Assembly: GCA_022446985.1 (NCBI GenBank) | Contig: JAKVBD010000006.1 | Span: 62,001 to 126,000, forward strand | Direction of reading: 5' to 3' | DNA: 64,000 nt | From: Lentisphaerales bacterium | GTDB taxonomy: Bacteria; Verrucomicrobiota; Lentisphaeria; Lentisphaerales; Lentisphaeraceae | Part shown: positions 54,753 to 63,498 of the stretch, piece after piece | How the letters are laid out: every line of letters starts with the position of its first letter | Numbering within the stretch: the first letter of the stretch is position 1 | Notes under the pieces: generated by a model | Told to the model about the DNA's origin: nothing | What the model saw: only the letters and a program-made list of their open reading frames with translations | The model's database searches: none | Program-made: the position numbers and the translations under genes

Positions 54753-56089
54753 ATAAAAAAATGGAAATACTTTTAGATAAGTGTCTCTACGATAAGGCCA
54801 GTGAGCAAGAGCGCTTGCAGCTTAAAGAGTATATTGACAGTTCGCCGGAGGCCTACCAGCAGTATTTGGCTCATGTTGATTTTCAATTGGATTTGAAAAC
54901 CTATATAGAACCGGGATTTATGGAGAGCCTGAAGAAGAATAATACTCCGCCAACTAAATTCATAAGCTTTAAAAAAATAGTCCTGAGCTTAGCGGCTCTT
55001 TTAGTTGTCGCCGGAATTCTGTTGTTGCCGCAGAATGAACAAAGTAGTTTTATACTTACTGCAGGACATGAAAACCTCAAAATCATGCGCGCCGGTGAAA
55101 CTGTCGGCGAATTAAATGAGTTACGCCCCGGAGATGAACTACTGGTAGGCGATACGGGACCGGTGAAGTTAAGATTCTCAAATGATAAGAGTCTGGTGGT
55201 CATGGAGCGCAATAGTCGACTCGCAGTTCTGCCGGGCAAAGGAAAAAGTCTAAGTCTGGAAGTCGGCGAAATTTCGGCAGAAGTAACTCCCCAAAAGAAC
55301 CCCTTCACCATAACTACAGACGACGCAAAAATTACCGTGCTGGGAACTGCCTTTAGCTTTTCCTACGATAAGCGGTCGAGTCGCTTAAGGGTTACACAAG
55401 GAAAGGTAAAAATGAGTACTGCCAATGGGCAAAGTAAAACTGTTACTGCAGGGCAATCATTGGATTCGTTGGAATTGCAAGAGTGGCAAAAGGTCAACGC
55501 TGCTGTGGTGGCTGGAGTCTGGCGGACTTCTTATGGCGAAATGACCATTAAGAACAAAGTCGACAATATATTTATTGGTTATTATGGCAAAGGCTCAAAA
55601 TATTCCGGCAGGTTTGAAGCGGAGTTTAAAGATAATGTGTTACAGGGCAAATGGAACAGCGATAGAGGCAATAGTGGTGACATGTCCTTCGCATTCTCAA
55701 AAGATGCTGCCACCTTTGACGGTATGTGGAATTCAACACCAAATGGACGCCCTATCGTCTGGCTGGGTAAGCGTGTCGAACATAAGCAACAAAGCTTTGG
55801 CGGTTATTGGCAGACAACTTACGGTTATACCTGGATTCAAAAAGTGAAAGAAAACCTCTACAAAGGAACGTATAACGGTGGACAGTCTCGTGGCTCTTTG
55901 GAAGGTGTCTTAAAAGATAATATTTTGCAAGGTTCCTGGACACATATTGGCGGCAGAAGCGGCCCCTTTAAATTTACTTTATCTGACGATGAACAAAGCT
56001 TTGACGGTGTCTGGGGCAACGCAATAGAAAAAATGACTCAAAACTGGGACGGGAAGCGGTATAATGAACAAATACCGGCAAAAAAGTAA
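54749..56089 (+). CDS. FecR-like anti-sigma factor with duplicated C-terminal domain
   Basis: The 446-residue protein has a cytoplasmic N-terminal helical zone (MEILLDKCLYDKASEQERLQ), one membrane helix (about residues 71-93) and a FecR domain (about 100-225, with ITTDDAKITVLGTAFSFSYD). Two repeats of about 85 residues then follow: residues 255-352 (GVWRTSYGEMTIK ... WLGKR) and 360-437 (GGYWQTTYGYTWIQ ... WDGKR). It probably binds and inhibits the sigma factor; the repeats would be periplasmic sensors or binding modules. It overlaps the sigma gene at ATGA. Confidence 0.85.
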   Translation: MNKKMEILLDKCLYDKASEQERLQLKEYIDSSPEAYQQYLAHVDFQLDLKTYIEPGFMESLKKNNTPPTKFISFKKIVLSLAALLVVAGILLLPQNEQSSFILTAGHENLKIMRAGETVGELNELRPGDELLVGDTGPVKLRFSNDKSLVVMERNSRLAVLPGKGKSLSLEVGEISAEVTPQKNPFTITTDDAKITVLGTAFSFSYDKRSSRLRVTQGKVKMSTANGQSKTVTAGQSLDSLELQEWQKVNAAVVAGVWRTSYGEMTIKNKVDNIFIGYYGKGSKYSGRFEAEFKDNVLQGKWNSDRGNSGDMSFAFSKDAATFDGMWNSTPNGRPIVWLGKRVEHKQQSFGGYWQTTYGYTWIQKVKENLYKGTYNGGQSRGSLEGVLKDNILQGSWTHIGGRSGPFKFTLSDDEQSFDGVWGNAIEKMTQNWDGKRYNEQIPAKK

Positions 56090-56096
56090 CTCTTCA

Positions 56097-56124
56097 TGTA
56101 ACACTTGGGACTTTGTGGGAACTA
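56097..56124 (+). promoter_or_regulatory. Candidate ECF sigma promoter, site 2
   Basis: TGTAAC (56097-56102), then 16 nt, then GAACTA (56119-56124), preceded by GTGG. It lies 112 bp before the PQQ-propeller start codon, inside the gap after the anti-sigma gene. Confidence 0.6.
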
Positions 56125-56236
56125 CTGGACGTTAGTTACTTTGATAGAAAGACCTCTTTTAGGCAGCAAGCTTTCCTCCATAAGTGCTCTAACAAGAAAT
56201 TTTATTAAAAAAAATAGGAATACTTTCAGAAGCACG

Positions 56237-59200
56237 ATGATACGATTCTTTACATGTTTATTTATATTGTTTCAGTTTGCGGTCTATACACAGGCAGCCC
56301 CTACTGAAAAGATGAGCCTCACCACCAATAAGATAAGTTATTTCCCGGGTGAGCCAATCACAGTTTCTTTTAAAGCTACTTCAGGCACATCGGGCAACTG
56401 GGTAGGCATATACCCCCGAAACAAAGTTCCAAAGAAAGGGAAACCGATTCTATGGTGGTCTTGGGCTAAAGCAGTTGAGGGCTCGAGCATAAATGAAAAG
56501 GGTCTCGATAAGGCCGGAGAATACACTGCGCACTTACTTACTAAAGAATATAAAGTACTCATTTCACAAGACTTTAAGGTGGAGGAGCAGAAGCTCAATA
56601 TTATTGCAGGCACAGCTGACTGGCCGACTTATTTGTCGGATAGCAGTCGTTCAGGAGGAACTTCAACTAAGGTGAATTTCCCCTTGAAGGTCAATTGGTG
56701 TTACACTGCAGCCCACCCACCTGAACCTGCCTGGCCGGCACCCGCTGTCAAAAATGTCTATAAAGGCAAAACTCTAAAGGCGCGAGTCGTTTATGATCGA
56801 GCCTATCATGTAGTTTCTATCGATAAAAAAGTTTATTTTGCCTCGTCTGCAGATGGTTCAGTTACCTGTGTGGATTTAGACAGCGGAAAAATGAAATGGA
56901 AGTTTTTTAGTGAAGGACCGGTTCGTCTGGCTCCGACCTGCACGGGCAAGCAGATCATTTTTGGTTCTGATGATGGCATGATCTACAGCCTCCATAAAGA
57001 TACCGGCAAGCTACTATGGAAGACCCGTCCGGTCGAAGATAAAACACAAGTCGGCGGCAATGGACACTTAATCAGTTTATTCCCTATTCGCTCGAGCATT
57101 CTCATTGCAAAAGATTTTGAAACAGATGAGCTTAAAGGCTTTTTCTGTGCCGGAATATTCCCCATACAAGGTGTTTTTTATGGGAAACTTGATCTCGAAT
57201 CCGGCAAGGTCGAAAGTATTCAAGCTCTTAAACGCTCTGCTCAAGGCTACCTGCAGGAGAACGCTGGCCGCATTTATACTCCTACCGGCAGAGTTCCGAA
57301 AGGAGAATGGCTCGACACCCTGGTGCGACGCGGCGGAGTTGCCACGACAGTACGCACTTCAATTAATGATGACTACCCCTATTCTTCTATCAATAATCTT
57401 GAATATTCTTTTCGAGGCGGCAGAAATACAGTCACTGCCTTTGAACTCAAGACGGCAAAAAAAGTATGGGAAGCAAAAGTCGATGGCGACGCCTACTCAT
57501 TGGCAATTGTCAGAGGTCAACTTTTAGTCAGTACCGATAAAGGTAAAATCTATTGCTTTAGCAGTGGGAGTGTCTCTCCCAGATTCACTGCGGTGAAACG
57601 ACAAGTAAGTAAACCCATCAGCCAATCGGCAATACGCTCTGCACAGAAGTTACTTGCTAAACACGGTACAAAAAAAGGCTACTGCCTTATACTCGGCGCC
57701 AAGCGCGGCCTTAAGCTTGCCAAAGCTTTGGCGTCCACCAGTCAGTTTACTGTTATCATTCGGGAAGCCGATCAAAAATTAGCCCAGGCAGCGATTCAGG
57801 AAGTGTTCAACTCAGGCCTGGAGCGACGCATTAAAATTCAGCACGGTTCAACCATGCAATTGCCCTACAGTGATTACTTCTTCAATATGGTCTTTGACCT
57901 GAGAGTGCCACCACATACTAATGACAGCGAAGCCAAGCGCGTCCTGCGTCCTGAAGGCGGAACTTATATAACCCTCAACGGTAATACTTTTAAACGCCCT
58001 GCTCTAAAAGGGACTGGAGATTGGACACACTTTTATGGGAATTCCGCCAATAGCGCCTGTAGTGAGGATGAAACGAACGGCACTAAGCTTGTCATGCAAT
58101 GGTTTGGAAAACCCGGCCCGCGCAACATGATTGACCGGCATAATCGAACTTGTGCACCGCTATACAAACAAGGTCGCATGTTTGTTACCGGCAATAACTG
58201 GTTCTGTGGAGTGGATGCTTATAATGGCACCATCCTCTGGGAACGGGACATTCCTGATTCACGCCGCTTCAGTGCCTTAAAAGGTAGCAGTAATATGGCC
58301 GCTTTTGAAAATAAATTGCTGACAGCCAGCGCTAAGACCTGCTTACTGCTCGATGGTCAAACAGGAAAAACCGAACATGTCTTCAAAGTTCCCGGGCAAA
58401 AGGGCGATTGGTGTTATACAGCAGTTCATAAAGGACTGTTATTTGGCAGTGAAACAAAAGTGGGCGCCAATAGCTGGGATTATGATAAGTACTCCTACTC
58501 CATTTCCTGGCAGCCGAGGCAATCATTTATCTGCTCAAAAAAACTCTTCAATTATGATTTAAAGACTAAGAAACTACGCGGATTGTATAACGCCGGCCAG
58601 GGCGTCATCATCACTCCCAGTATAGCTATTATTGATGATTCAGTCTTTTTTGTTGAAAACCGGACAGCCCGAATTGGTGCTATCTACGAAAACTCCAAAA
58701 AAGAGTACGGCGATGCCTATGAGCATGGCAAGAATTATAAATATCGGGCCTGGGCCGATGGACATGTAAAACTCGTAGATATGACCGGCGATGACCTATA
58801 CCTGGTAGCCTTAAATGCTAGTAACCTAAAGGTCAAATGGCGGGTCTCACTGAAGGAGTTGAAACTACAGCATACACTTTATACGACTGCTAAGAATAAG
58901 CGACTTCTGGTATACGGTTCGCGTACTGAAGGGAAATACCATTACTTTGATGTAGAGGCTTATGATACCGATACCGGTAAAAAAGTATGGACCCAAAGTT
59001 TTAAACCGCGGGATCAAGACAAAAATGGCACCCATGGCGAAATCACTCTACACGGTGCGGCTTCTGGAGATTACTTTTATCTCGCAGAAAAAGCCTATAA
59101 CATAAAAACAGGTGTGCAAAAAGAATCCTGGGTTTGGAACCGCGGAGGATCAAAGTGCGGCACCATTTCCACCTCAAAAAATATGATGTTCTGGCGTGGT

Positions 59201-59386
59201 TGGCACCCCCGCTTCGCGATCATCAAGGATAAATTTTCGGCCACTAACTTTACTACCTCAAATCGCCCCAGCTGTTGGCTGAATACCATCCCGGCCGGTG
59301 GTTTAGTCATGATGCCAGAAGGCAGCTCAGGATGCTCCTGTAATTTGGAGATTCAATCAAGCTTAGTCTTCCGTCCCGTACCCTGA
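56237..59386 (+). CDS. Secreted PQQ-propeller protein with methyltransferase-like insert
   Basis: The 1049-residue protein has a signal peptide (residues 1-21), an Ig-like region (about 22-115) and a PQQ-type beta-propeller (120-455; YFASSADGSVTCVDLDSGKMKWKF, GSDDGMIYSLHKDTGKLLWKT). A Rossmann, SAM-methyltransferase-like domain follows (about 470-585; LILGAKRG, QLPYSDYFFNMVFDL, EAKRVLRPEGGTYI), then a second propeller (590-1049). LILGAKRG lacks the acidic/glycine residues of motif I, so methyltransferase activity is doubtful. ATG 56237 gives a clean signal peptide. The longer frame from 56105 would overlap the candidate promoter. Confidence 0.85.
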   Translation: MIRFFTCLFILFQFAVYTQAAPTEKMSLTTNKISYFPGEPITVSFKATSGTSGNWVGIYPRNKVPKKGKPILWWSWAKAVEGSSINEKGLDKAGEYTAHLLTKEYKVLISQDFKVEEQKLNIIAGTADWPTYLSDSSRSGGTSTKVNFPLKVNWCYTAAHPPEPAWPAPAVKNVYKGKTLKARVVYDRAYHVVSIDKKVYFASSADGSVTCVDLDSGKMKWKFFSEGPVRLAPTCTGKQIIFGSDDGMIYSLHKDTGKLLWKTRPVEDKTQVGGNGHLISLFPIRSSILIAKDFETDELKGFFCAGIFPIQGVFYGKLDLESGKVESIQALKRSAQGYLQENAGRIYTPTGRVPKGEWLDTLVRRGGVATTVRTSINDDYPYSSINNLEYSFRGGRNTVTAFELKTAKKVWEAKVDGDAYSLAIVRGQLLVSTDKGKIYCFSSGSVSPRFTAVKRQVSKPISQSAIRSAQKLLAKHGTKKGYCLILGAKRGLKLAKALASTSQFTVIIREADQKLAQAAIQEVFNSGLERRIKIQHGSTMQLPYSDYFFNMVFDLRVPPHTNDSEAKRVLRPEGGTYITLNGNTFKRPALKGTGDWTHFYGNSANSACSEDETNGTKLVMQWFGKPGPRNMIDRHNRTCAPLYKQGRMFVTGNNWFCGVDAYNGTILWERDIPDSRRFSALKGSSNMAAFENKLLTASAKTCLLLDGQTGKTEHVFKVPGQKGDWCYTAVHKGLLFGSETKVGANSWDYDKYSYSISWQPRQSFICSKKLFNYDLKTKKLRGLYNAGQGVIITPSIAIIDDSVFFVENRTARIGAIYENSKKEYGDAYEHGKNYKYRAWADGHVKLVDMTGDDLYLVALNASNLKVKWRVSLKELKLQHTLYTTAKNKRLLVYGSRTEGKYHYFDVEAYDTDTGKKVWTQSFKPRDQDKNGTHGEITLHGAASGDYFYLAEKAYNIKTGVQKESWVWNRGGSKCGTISTSKNMMFWRGWHPRFAIIKDKFSATNFTTSNRPSCWLNTIPAGGLVMMPEGSSGCSCNLEIQSSLVFRPVP

Positions 59387-59404
59387 ATTTAAGGAAATAA
59401 GCTT

Positions 59405-60361
59405 ATGAGAAAAATACTTTTTATACTGCCTCTGATTTTTGGCGGATTCACTGCCGCGACTTGTGAAACCCCTGTATTTCGTTATGCCTTAGAGCGCTGG
59501 ACGGCGGACAATTATACTCTGGAACTGCCCGCGTCTTTATCACTTAATGAATTAAATGAAAAGAGCAATATTGAGATAAAAGCAGGGTCTGCAGAAGAGG
59601 TGAAGATCTACTATCCGCATAGCAAGTCTCCTTTCTTTACTGAGGCTGTCGAAAACTTCTCATATAGCGAACTGATCAACTCCCCTGCCCGTGACGAAAT
59701 TGTTAAAAGAATAATAGCTGGCGATTCTGTAGTCTGGGTGGTATTGACCACAGGCGATGAACTGCCCGAAGAAAAGATTCTCGAGGAGTCTCTTCGTGCG
59801 GCCGAAAAGTCTCTTGCTTCAGAAAAAGTTGAACTGAAATTCTCGTATTTACAGATCCCGCGACACTCAAAAAAAGAACGTTATTTCATTGCAAGTCTAC
59901 TGGCGATAGAAGCTGACTTAACGGACATAAAAGAAACTATTGTCTTCCCGGTATTTGGCCGCGGGCGCTTTTTGGCACCTCTAGTGGGTAAAGGTATTAA
60001 TTCCGAAAACATTAAGGATCAGGGGACTTATTTAACCGGCGCTTGTTCATGTGAAATTAAAAGTCAAAACCCGGGTTTGGATCTGCTCATTAAATTTGAC
60101 TGGGAAAAGGCTCTTAAAAACCAATCAACTGTAGAAGACAAAATGCTGCCACCATTAATTGGAACCGGTGCCTTCTTACAAGGTCCGTATGTGGAGAAAG
60201 ATAATTCCCACCGAGAAAAGATAATCGAGGAACCAAGTGAAGTCTGCGCTGAGCAAAAGAGCTCTCAACGGAATACTTCTTTACAGAGCTTAGGAATCAT
60301 CCTATCGTTCGGTCTGTTATTCATAGTCATACTAAAAAAATTAAAGCCACATTTACAATAA
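59405..60361 (+). CDS. Secreted CSC-motif protein with C-terminal membrane helix
   Basis: The 318-residue protein has a signal peptide (residues 1-20), the block PVFRYALERWTADNY, then IVFPVFGRGRFLAPLVGKGI and LTGACSCEIKSQNPGLDLLIKFDW, and a C-terminal hydrophobic helix (LGIILSFGLLFIVILKKL). The CSC pair and the conserved VFGRGR and NPG.DLL blocks look like those of a Planctomycete-type envelope family I cannot name with certainty. It is 18 bp after the propeller gene and so is probably co-transcribed with it. The function is unknown. Confidence 0.65.
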   Translation: MRKILFILPLIFGGFTAATCETPVFRYALERWTADNYTLELPASLSLNELNEKSNIEIKAGSAEEVKIYYPHSKSPFFTEAVENFSYSELINSPARDEIVKRIIAGDSVVWVVLTTGDELPEEKILEESLRAAEKSLASEKVELKFSYLQIPRHSKKERYFIASLLAIEADLTDIKETIVFPVFGRGRFLAPLVGKGINSENIKDQGTYLTGACSCEIKSQNPGLDLLIKFDWEKALKNQSTVEDKMLPPLIGTGAFLQGPYVEKDNSHREKIIEEPSEVCAEQKSSQRNTSLQSLGIILSFGLLFIVILKKLKPHLQ

Positions 60362-60399
60362 TGGGCGAAACGGTTAACTCGATCAAAAATTTTGTTCTA

Positions 60400-60428
60400 T
60401 GAAATGAGATATTTACTTGGGGGAACTA
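60400..60428 (+). promoter_or_regulatory. Weak ECF-like half site
   Basis: TGAAAT (60400-60405), then 17 nt, then GAACTA (60423-60428) with GGGGG before it. Only the GAACTA half matches the other sites well. What it would transcribe is unclear. Confidence 0.3.
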
Positions 60429-60604
60429 CAGCATTTTCTGTGTGACTTTGTCATGTTAAGCACAGTGAACTATAATTCTTCCCGCTATAGCAGAATCTTT
60501 TTAAAGTTATAGATTAACTCTTCTAGAACTTAGATTATCCAAAGGCTGTTTTAGATCGCACGCGGACAAGATGAATTGCGCAGCAAGAACAGGTACCTGA
60601 GGTA

Positions 60605-60729
60605 GGCGCGAAGACGCGGGAATTCACAATAAAGAATGGTAATCATCTCTTTATTCATGTAGTCTCAAATATATTTAAGTAAATAGCTTACATAAGAATA
60701 ATCTCTGCGCTTTCGCGCCTCTGCGTGAG
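60605..60729. repeat. Imperfect inverted repeat with GCGC blocks
   Basis: GGCGCGAAGACGCGGGAATTC (60605-60625) and, about 80 bp later, CTCTGCGCTTTCGCGCCTCT (60703-60722) are imperfectly inverted. CTCTGCG...TCTGCGTGAGA is a type of dispersed element seen in many bacterial genomes. It fills the gap 60362-60945 between the CSC gene and the prepilin. Confidence 0.45.
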
Positions 60730-60873
60730 AATTTCAAATAATTAATTTTCCTTTCAAGTAGAGATCTCACATAGTTGCAATATCTGGTAATTGTCATTTA
60801 CAGATTGAAGAAGAATCTGCATAAGATGATTACACAGATATTCCTGAAGAAATCTGTTTTTTTAGAAAAATCC

Positions 60874-60901
60874 CGTAACAGTTTACTCATCGCGGGAACT
60901 A
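60874..60901 (+). promoter_or_regulatory. Candidate ECF sigma promoter, site 3
   Basis: CGTAAC (60874-60879), then 16 nt, then GAACTA (60896-60901), preceded by CGCGG. It lies 44 bp before the prepilin start and has the same spacing as sites 1 and 2. Confidence 0.6.
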
Positions 60902-60945
60902 CAAAGTGAGCATTGGAACTAAAATGAAACTTGTAGAGAATGATG

Positions 60946-61593
60946 ATGAAACGAAAATTTACACTTCTTGAATTATTAGTTGTTATTGCCATAATGGGCA
61001 TTTTAATGACCATATTGTTGCCAAAATTACGGCAAGCCAGAGAAACTGCCCGCATCGCTGTCTGTGGCAGCAATATGAAACAGATGAATGTCGCCTTGAG
61101 TCTATACGTCAAAGATAACAAAGGACGCGTCCCGCCCAGGTGGAGCAGCGTATGTTCATGGGTGGGCAATCCGGGTACTCATAATTACTATAAGAAATAT
61201 ACCGTATCCAAAAAATATCTCAACAAGTATCTTGGCTATCACAATGATACAGAAAATGTCGCAATGGCCACGTGCCCTTCGGCAAATTTCGGCGGTGTGT
61301 GGTCCAAAACTTACGGAACTGACTATTATGCTAACAATGGCTTTTCAGCTAATAATTTAACCTCTACCGCTTTTATGGCGAAAGTTAAAGATCCCACTAG
61401 AATGATTTCCTTGTATGAAGGAGGAGCTTGGTACCAGTTCCTGTCCAAGACACCTTGGTCAAACCTTGAGCATCACGATCAAAAATTAGGACGTTATAAT
61501 ATTGCCTTTACGGACGGCCATGTCAGCTTTATGCACAGTATCTTAAGAGGCTCAAAACACGGAGAAAGCTATACTTTCAACAATGAGTTGTAA
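60946..61593 (+). CDS. Prepilin-like protein with TDGHVSF C-terminus
   Basis: The 215-residue protein opens [20 protein letters not shown], a type IV prepilin leader and N-terminal helix as in general secretion pseudopilins. A beta-rich, secreted region follows and ends with [14 protein letters not shown], the H-x9-DG-like C-terminal motif common in Lentisphaerae/Planctomycetes. It probably assembles in a pseudopilus or is displayed on the surface. Of three ATGs in a row (60940, 60943, 60946), the third is best spaced from the AGAG upstream. A candidate ECF promoter is at 60874. Confidence 0.85.
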   Translation: MKRKFTLLELLVVIAIMGILMTILLPKLRQARETARIAVCGSNMKQMNVALSLYVKDNKGRVPPRWSSVCSWVGNPGTHNYYKKYTVSKKYLNKYLGYHNDTENVAMATCPSANFGGVWSKTYGTDYYANNGFSANNLTSTAFMAKVKDPTRMISLYEGGAWYQFLSKTPWSNLEHHDQKLGRYNIAFTDGHVSFMHSILRGSKHGESYTFNNEL

Positions 61594-61872
61594 AATAGGC
61601 TGAAGCAAAGCTATTATCTTCGTACAGGTTTGAGAATACTGTCCTCCCACCCCCTTGATTCAACAATTAATCACTAACCCTCAAAGATTTAAGAAAAACT
61701 ACACTCACAGCAAGCTAAGAGATATTAGTTACACGTTCACCTACTCGTTAATCGTACACCTACACGAATATCGAGAACGGGAGACGGGAACGTTTTTTAT
61801 ATCACGACGCTAGCTTGGAGTGTTAAACCCGGAAGCGAATAAAAACAATTCATCTGGAGAGTAATGATCCAT
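61594..61872. other. Short gap after the prepilin gene
   Basis: I see no gene here. GTTAATCGTACACCTACACG and GGGAGACGGGAACG are present but do not match the ECF sites. Confidence 0.4.
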
Positions 61873-61902
61873 AAAAAACCCGAAAGAACATGTTCTTCCG
61901 GG
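61873..61902 (-). terminator. Terminator of the alpha-toroid gene
   Basis: CCCGAAAGAA/TTCTTCCGGG pair (10 positions, one mismatch) around CATG. On the minus strand six T follow. It lies just after the stop of the toroid gene. Confidence 0.85.
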
Positions 61903-61932
61903 CCTCGGTTTTGTGCGTGTGCGGAAAATTTA

Positions 61933-63498
61933 TTAATCAATGAGGTTAAGTCCCTCATCCTCTTCTAAAGTGACCTGCGGTTTCTTCTTAGTCGCTTTGC
62001 CGCCAATCGCGCCTTTCGTCGAAGGCAGGTAACGATAATAAACAGTCAGCATAAGCGCACAGAGAGTTGTTGCGTAAATCCTGCCATCCAATGACTGCGG
62101 ATTAGCACCAGGTCCAGAACCACGACCTTTCGGGTACTCCCAATAACCTTCTGGGTTTTGGTTGTTGCCAAGCTCTTTTTGAAATTTACGATTCCAGGCT
62201 TTCCATTTAGTACCACCTTTCTGAAACATGCACTGTGTGGCATAGTACCATCCGTAAAGACTTCCTTTGATGCCTTTGGCCCAACTCAAGTTCTCTAAGT
62301 CAGTTGTCGCAATAGTCTCAATTTCATCGCGTATTTCCGAAGTCTGTCCTTCACCAAATAACTGCAGACAAAGAACACCAACGGCTCGCATCGTATGCTT
62401 CCCCTTTTTTGATGCTGCACCATTCTTTATTGCATAAGGAAAACCATTACCATCATCATTTGAGCCGCCCTGGACTTTCAGCCACTCTACACTTTTAGAG
62501 ATGGCTTGAGCTAAGCCCTCTTCTGCACAGCCCGCTCCATAAGCAGCTTTTAGAGCCTGATAATTCCAACCTGCAAATGACAGGTCAGAACGATCGCTTT
62601 TTTTATAATTGTAATCATAAGAGCCTTTAGCATTCTGACCATCAATGATCACTCGAATGCTTTTATTCATCGCATCTTCAAGAATTGAGACTCCACTCAT
62701 CGCATAGGCTTCCGCCAGAGCATAAGCTTTTATGGCGTGTGGATAGGCATGAGAACTGCCCGTATTTAAGCGGCTATTTGCCAGCCACTCCATAGCTTTA
62801 CGGACTGTCACACCAAACTCTTTTGACGTTTGCGTCTCACCATGGGCCAGGAAAGTCAACAATGCCAAACCGGTCATAGCCTGCTTAAAACCGCCATTTT
62901 CAGCCCATGAGCCATCCGGGTTTTGAACTTTCTTCAACCAGTAAAGAGCCTTTAAAAGTTTTTCCTGACCGACTTTACTACCGCCAAACTTTGAAACTGC
63001 AGAGGCTCGACCACCTGCACTACGACCGCCAAAAACTGTTGGTGAGGCGAAAGCAGAAGGCGATACGACTATATCTGAGACTGCATCAACGGCGGAGTCA
63101 TCATCTGTCGAAGGCGGTTCATCATTGACATCCTCAAGGGCGGCATCATTGGTTTCGGCGGTTTCAATCGTCACCGTAGTTAAAACCGGTTCTGTAGCAT
63201 CTGTTGGTTCTATTTCATCTAGAACAGGCTCTTCAATCGGCGGTGGATCTTCAATTTTAACTTCTTCAACTTCAGCCAATTGCACTTCAATTTCATGAGC
63301 TTCTGCCTTGTACTTATCTTTAAATAAAAAGGCAAGGATAATGATTAAAGCCATATGAAAAACCGTAGATGACACCGGTCCGACCAAGGATTCAATTAAG
63401 CGACAACGACGGTACTCTTCTTGTATTTCTAAAAGGGAGTTTTCGCTTATCTCTATGTCACCTTCTTCGTGAAACTCATCTTCAAATACTTCAGACAT
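61933..63498 (-). CDS. TonB-like anchor fused to a squalene-cyclase-like alpha-toroid
   Basis: The 521-residue protein has a short cytoplasmic head, one helix (about residues 41-59), and an acidic, proline-rich linker (63-140; DPPPIEEPVLDEIEP), as in TonB. From about residue 179 an alpha/alpha-toroid with prenyltransferase/squalene-oxidase-type repeats follows (ALYWLKKVQNPDGSWAENGG, GWNYQALKAAYGAG, NNQNPEGYWEYPKGRG). Such fusions are frequent in Planctomycetes and Lentisphaerae, with unknown role. The toroid may bind protein or glycan in the periplasm. It is monocistronic. Confidence 0.82.
   Translation of the reverse strand: MSEVFEDEFHEEGDIEISENSLLEIQEEYRRCRLIESLVGPVSSTVFHMALIIILAFLFKDKYKAEAHEIEVQLAEVEEVKIEDPPPIEEPVLDEIEPTDATEPVLTTVTIETAETNDAALEDVNDEPPSTDDDSAVDAVSDIVVSPSAFASPTVFGGRSAGGRASAVSKFGGSKVGQEKLLKALYWLKKVQNPDGSWAENGGFKQAMTGLALLTFLAHGETQTSKEFGVTVRKAMEWLANSRLNTGSSHAYPHAIKAYALAEAYAMSGVSILEDAMNKSIRVIIDGQNAKGSYDYNYKKSDRSDLSFAGWNYQALKAAYGAGCAEEGLAQAISKSVEWLKVQGGSNDDGNGFPYAIKNGAASKKGKHTMRAVGVLCLQLFGEGQTSEIRDEIETIATTDLENLSWAKGIKGSLYGWYYATQCMFQKGGTKWKAWNRKFQKELGNNQNPEGYWEYPKGRGSGPGANPQSLDGRIYATTLCALMLTVYYRYLPSTKGAIGGKATKKKPQVTLEEDEGLNLID

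Noticed and set aside
61785-61800. GGGAACG near 61790 as another ECF promoter
   Set aside because: The upstream YGTAAC at 16-nt spacing is missing and no gene starts after it.
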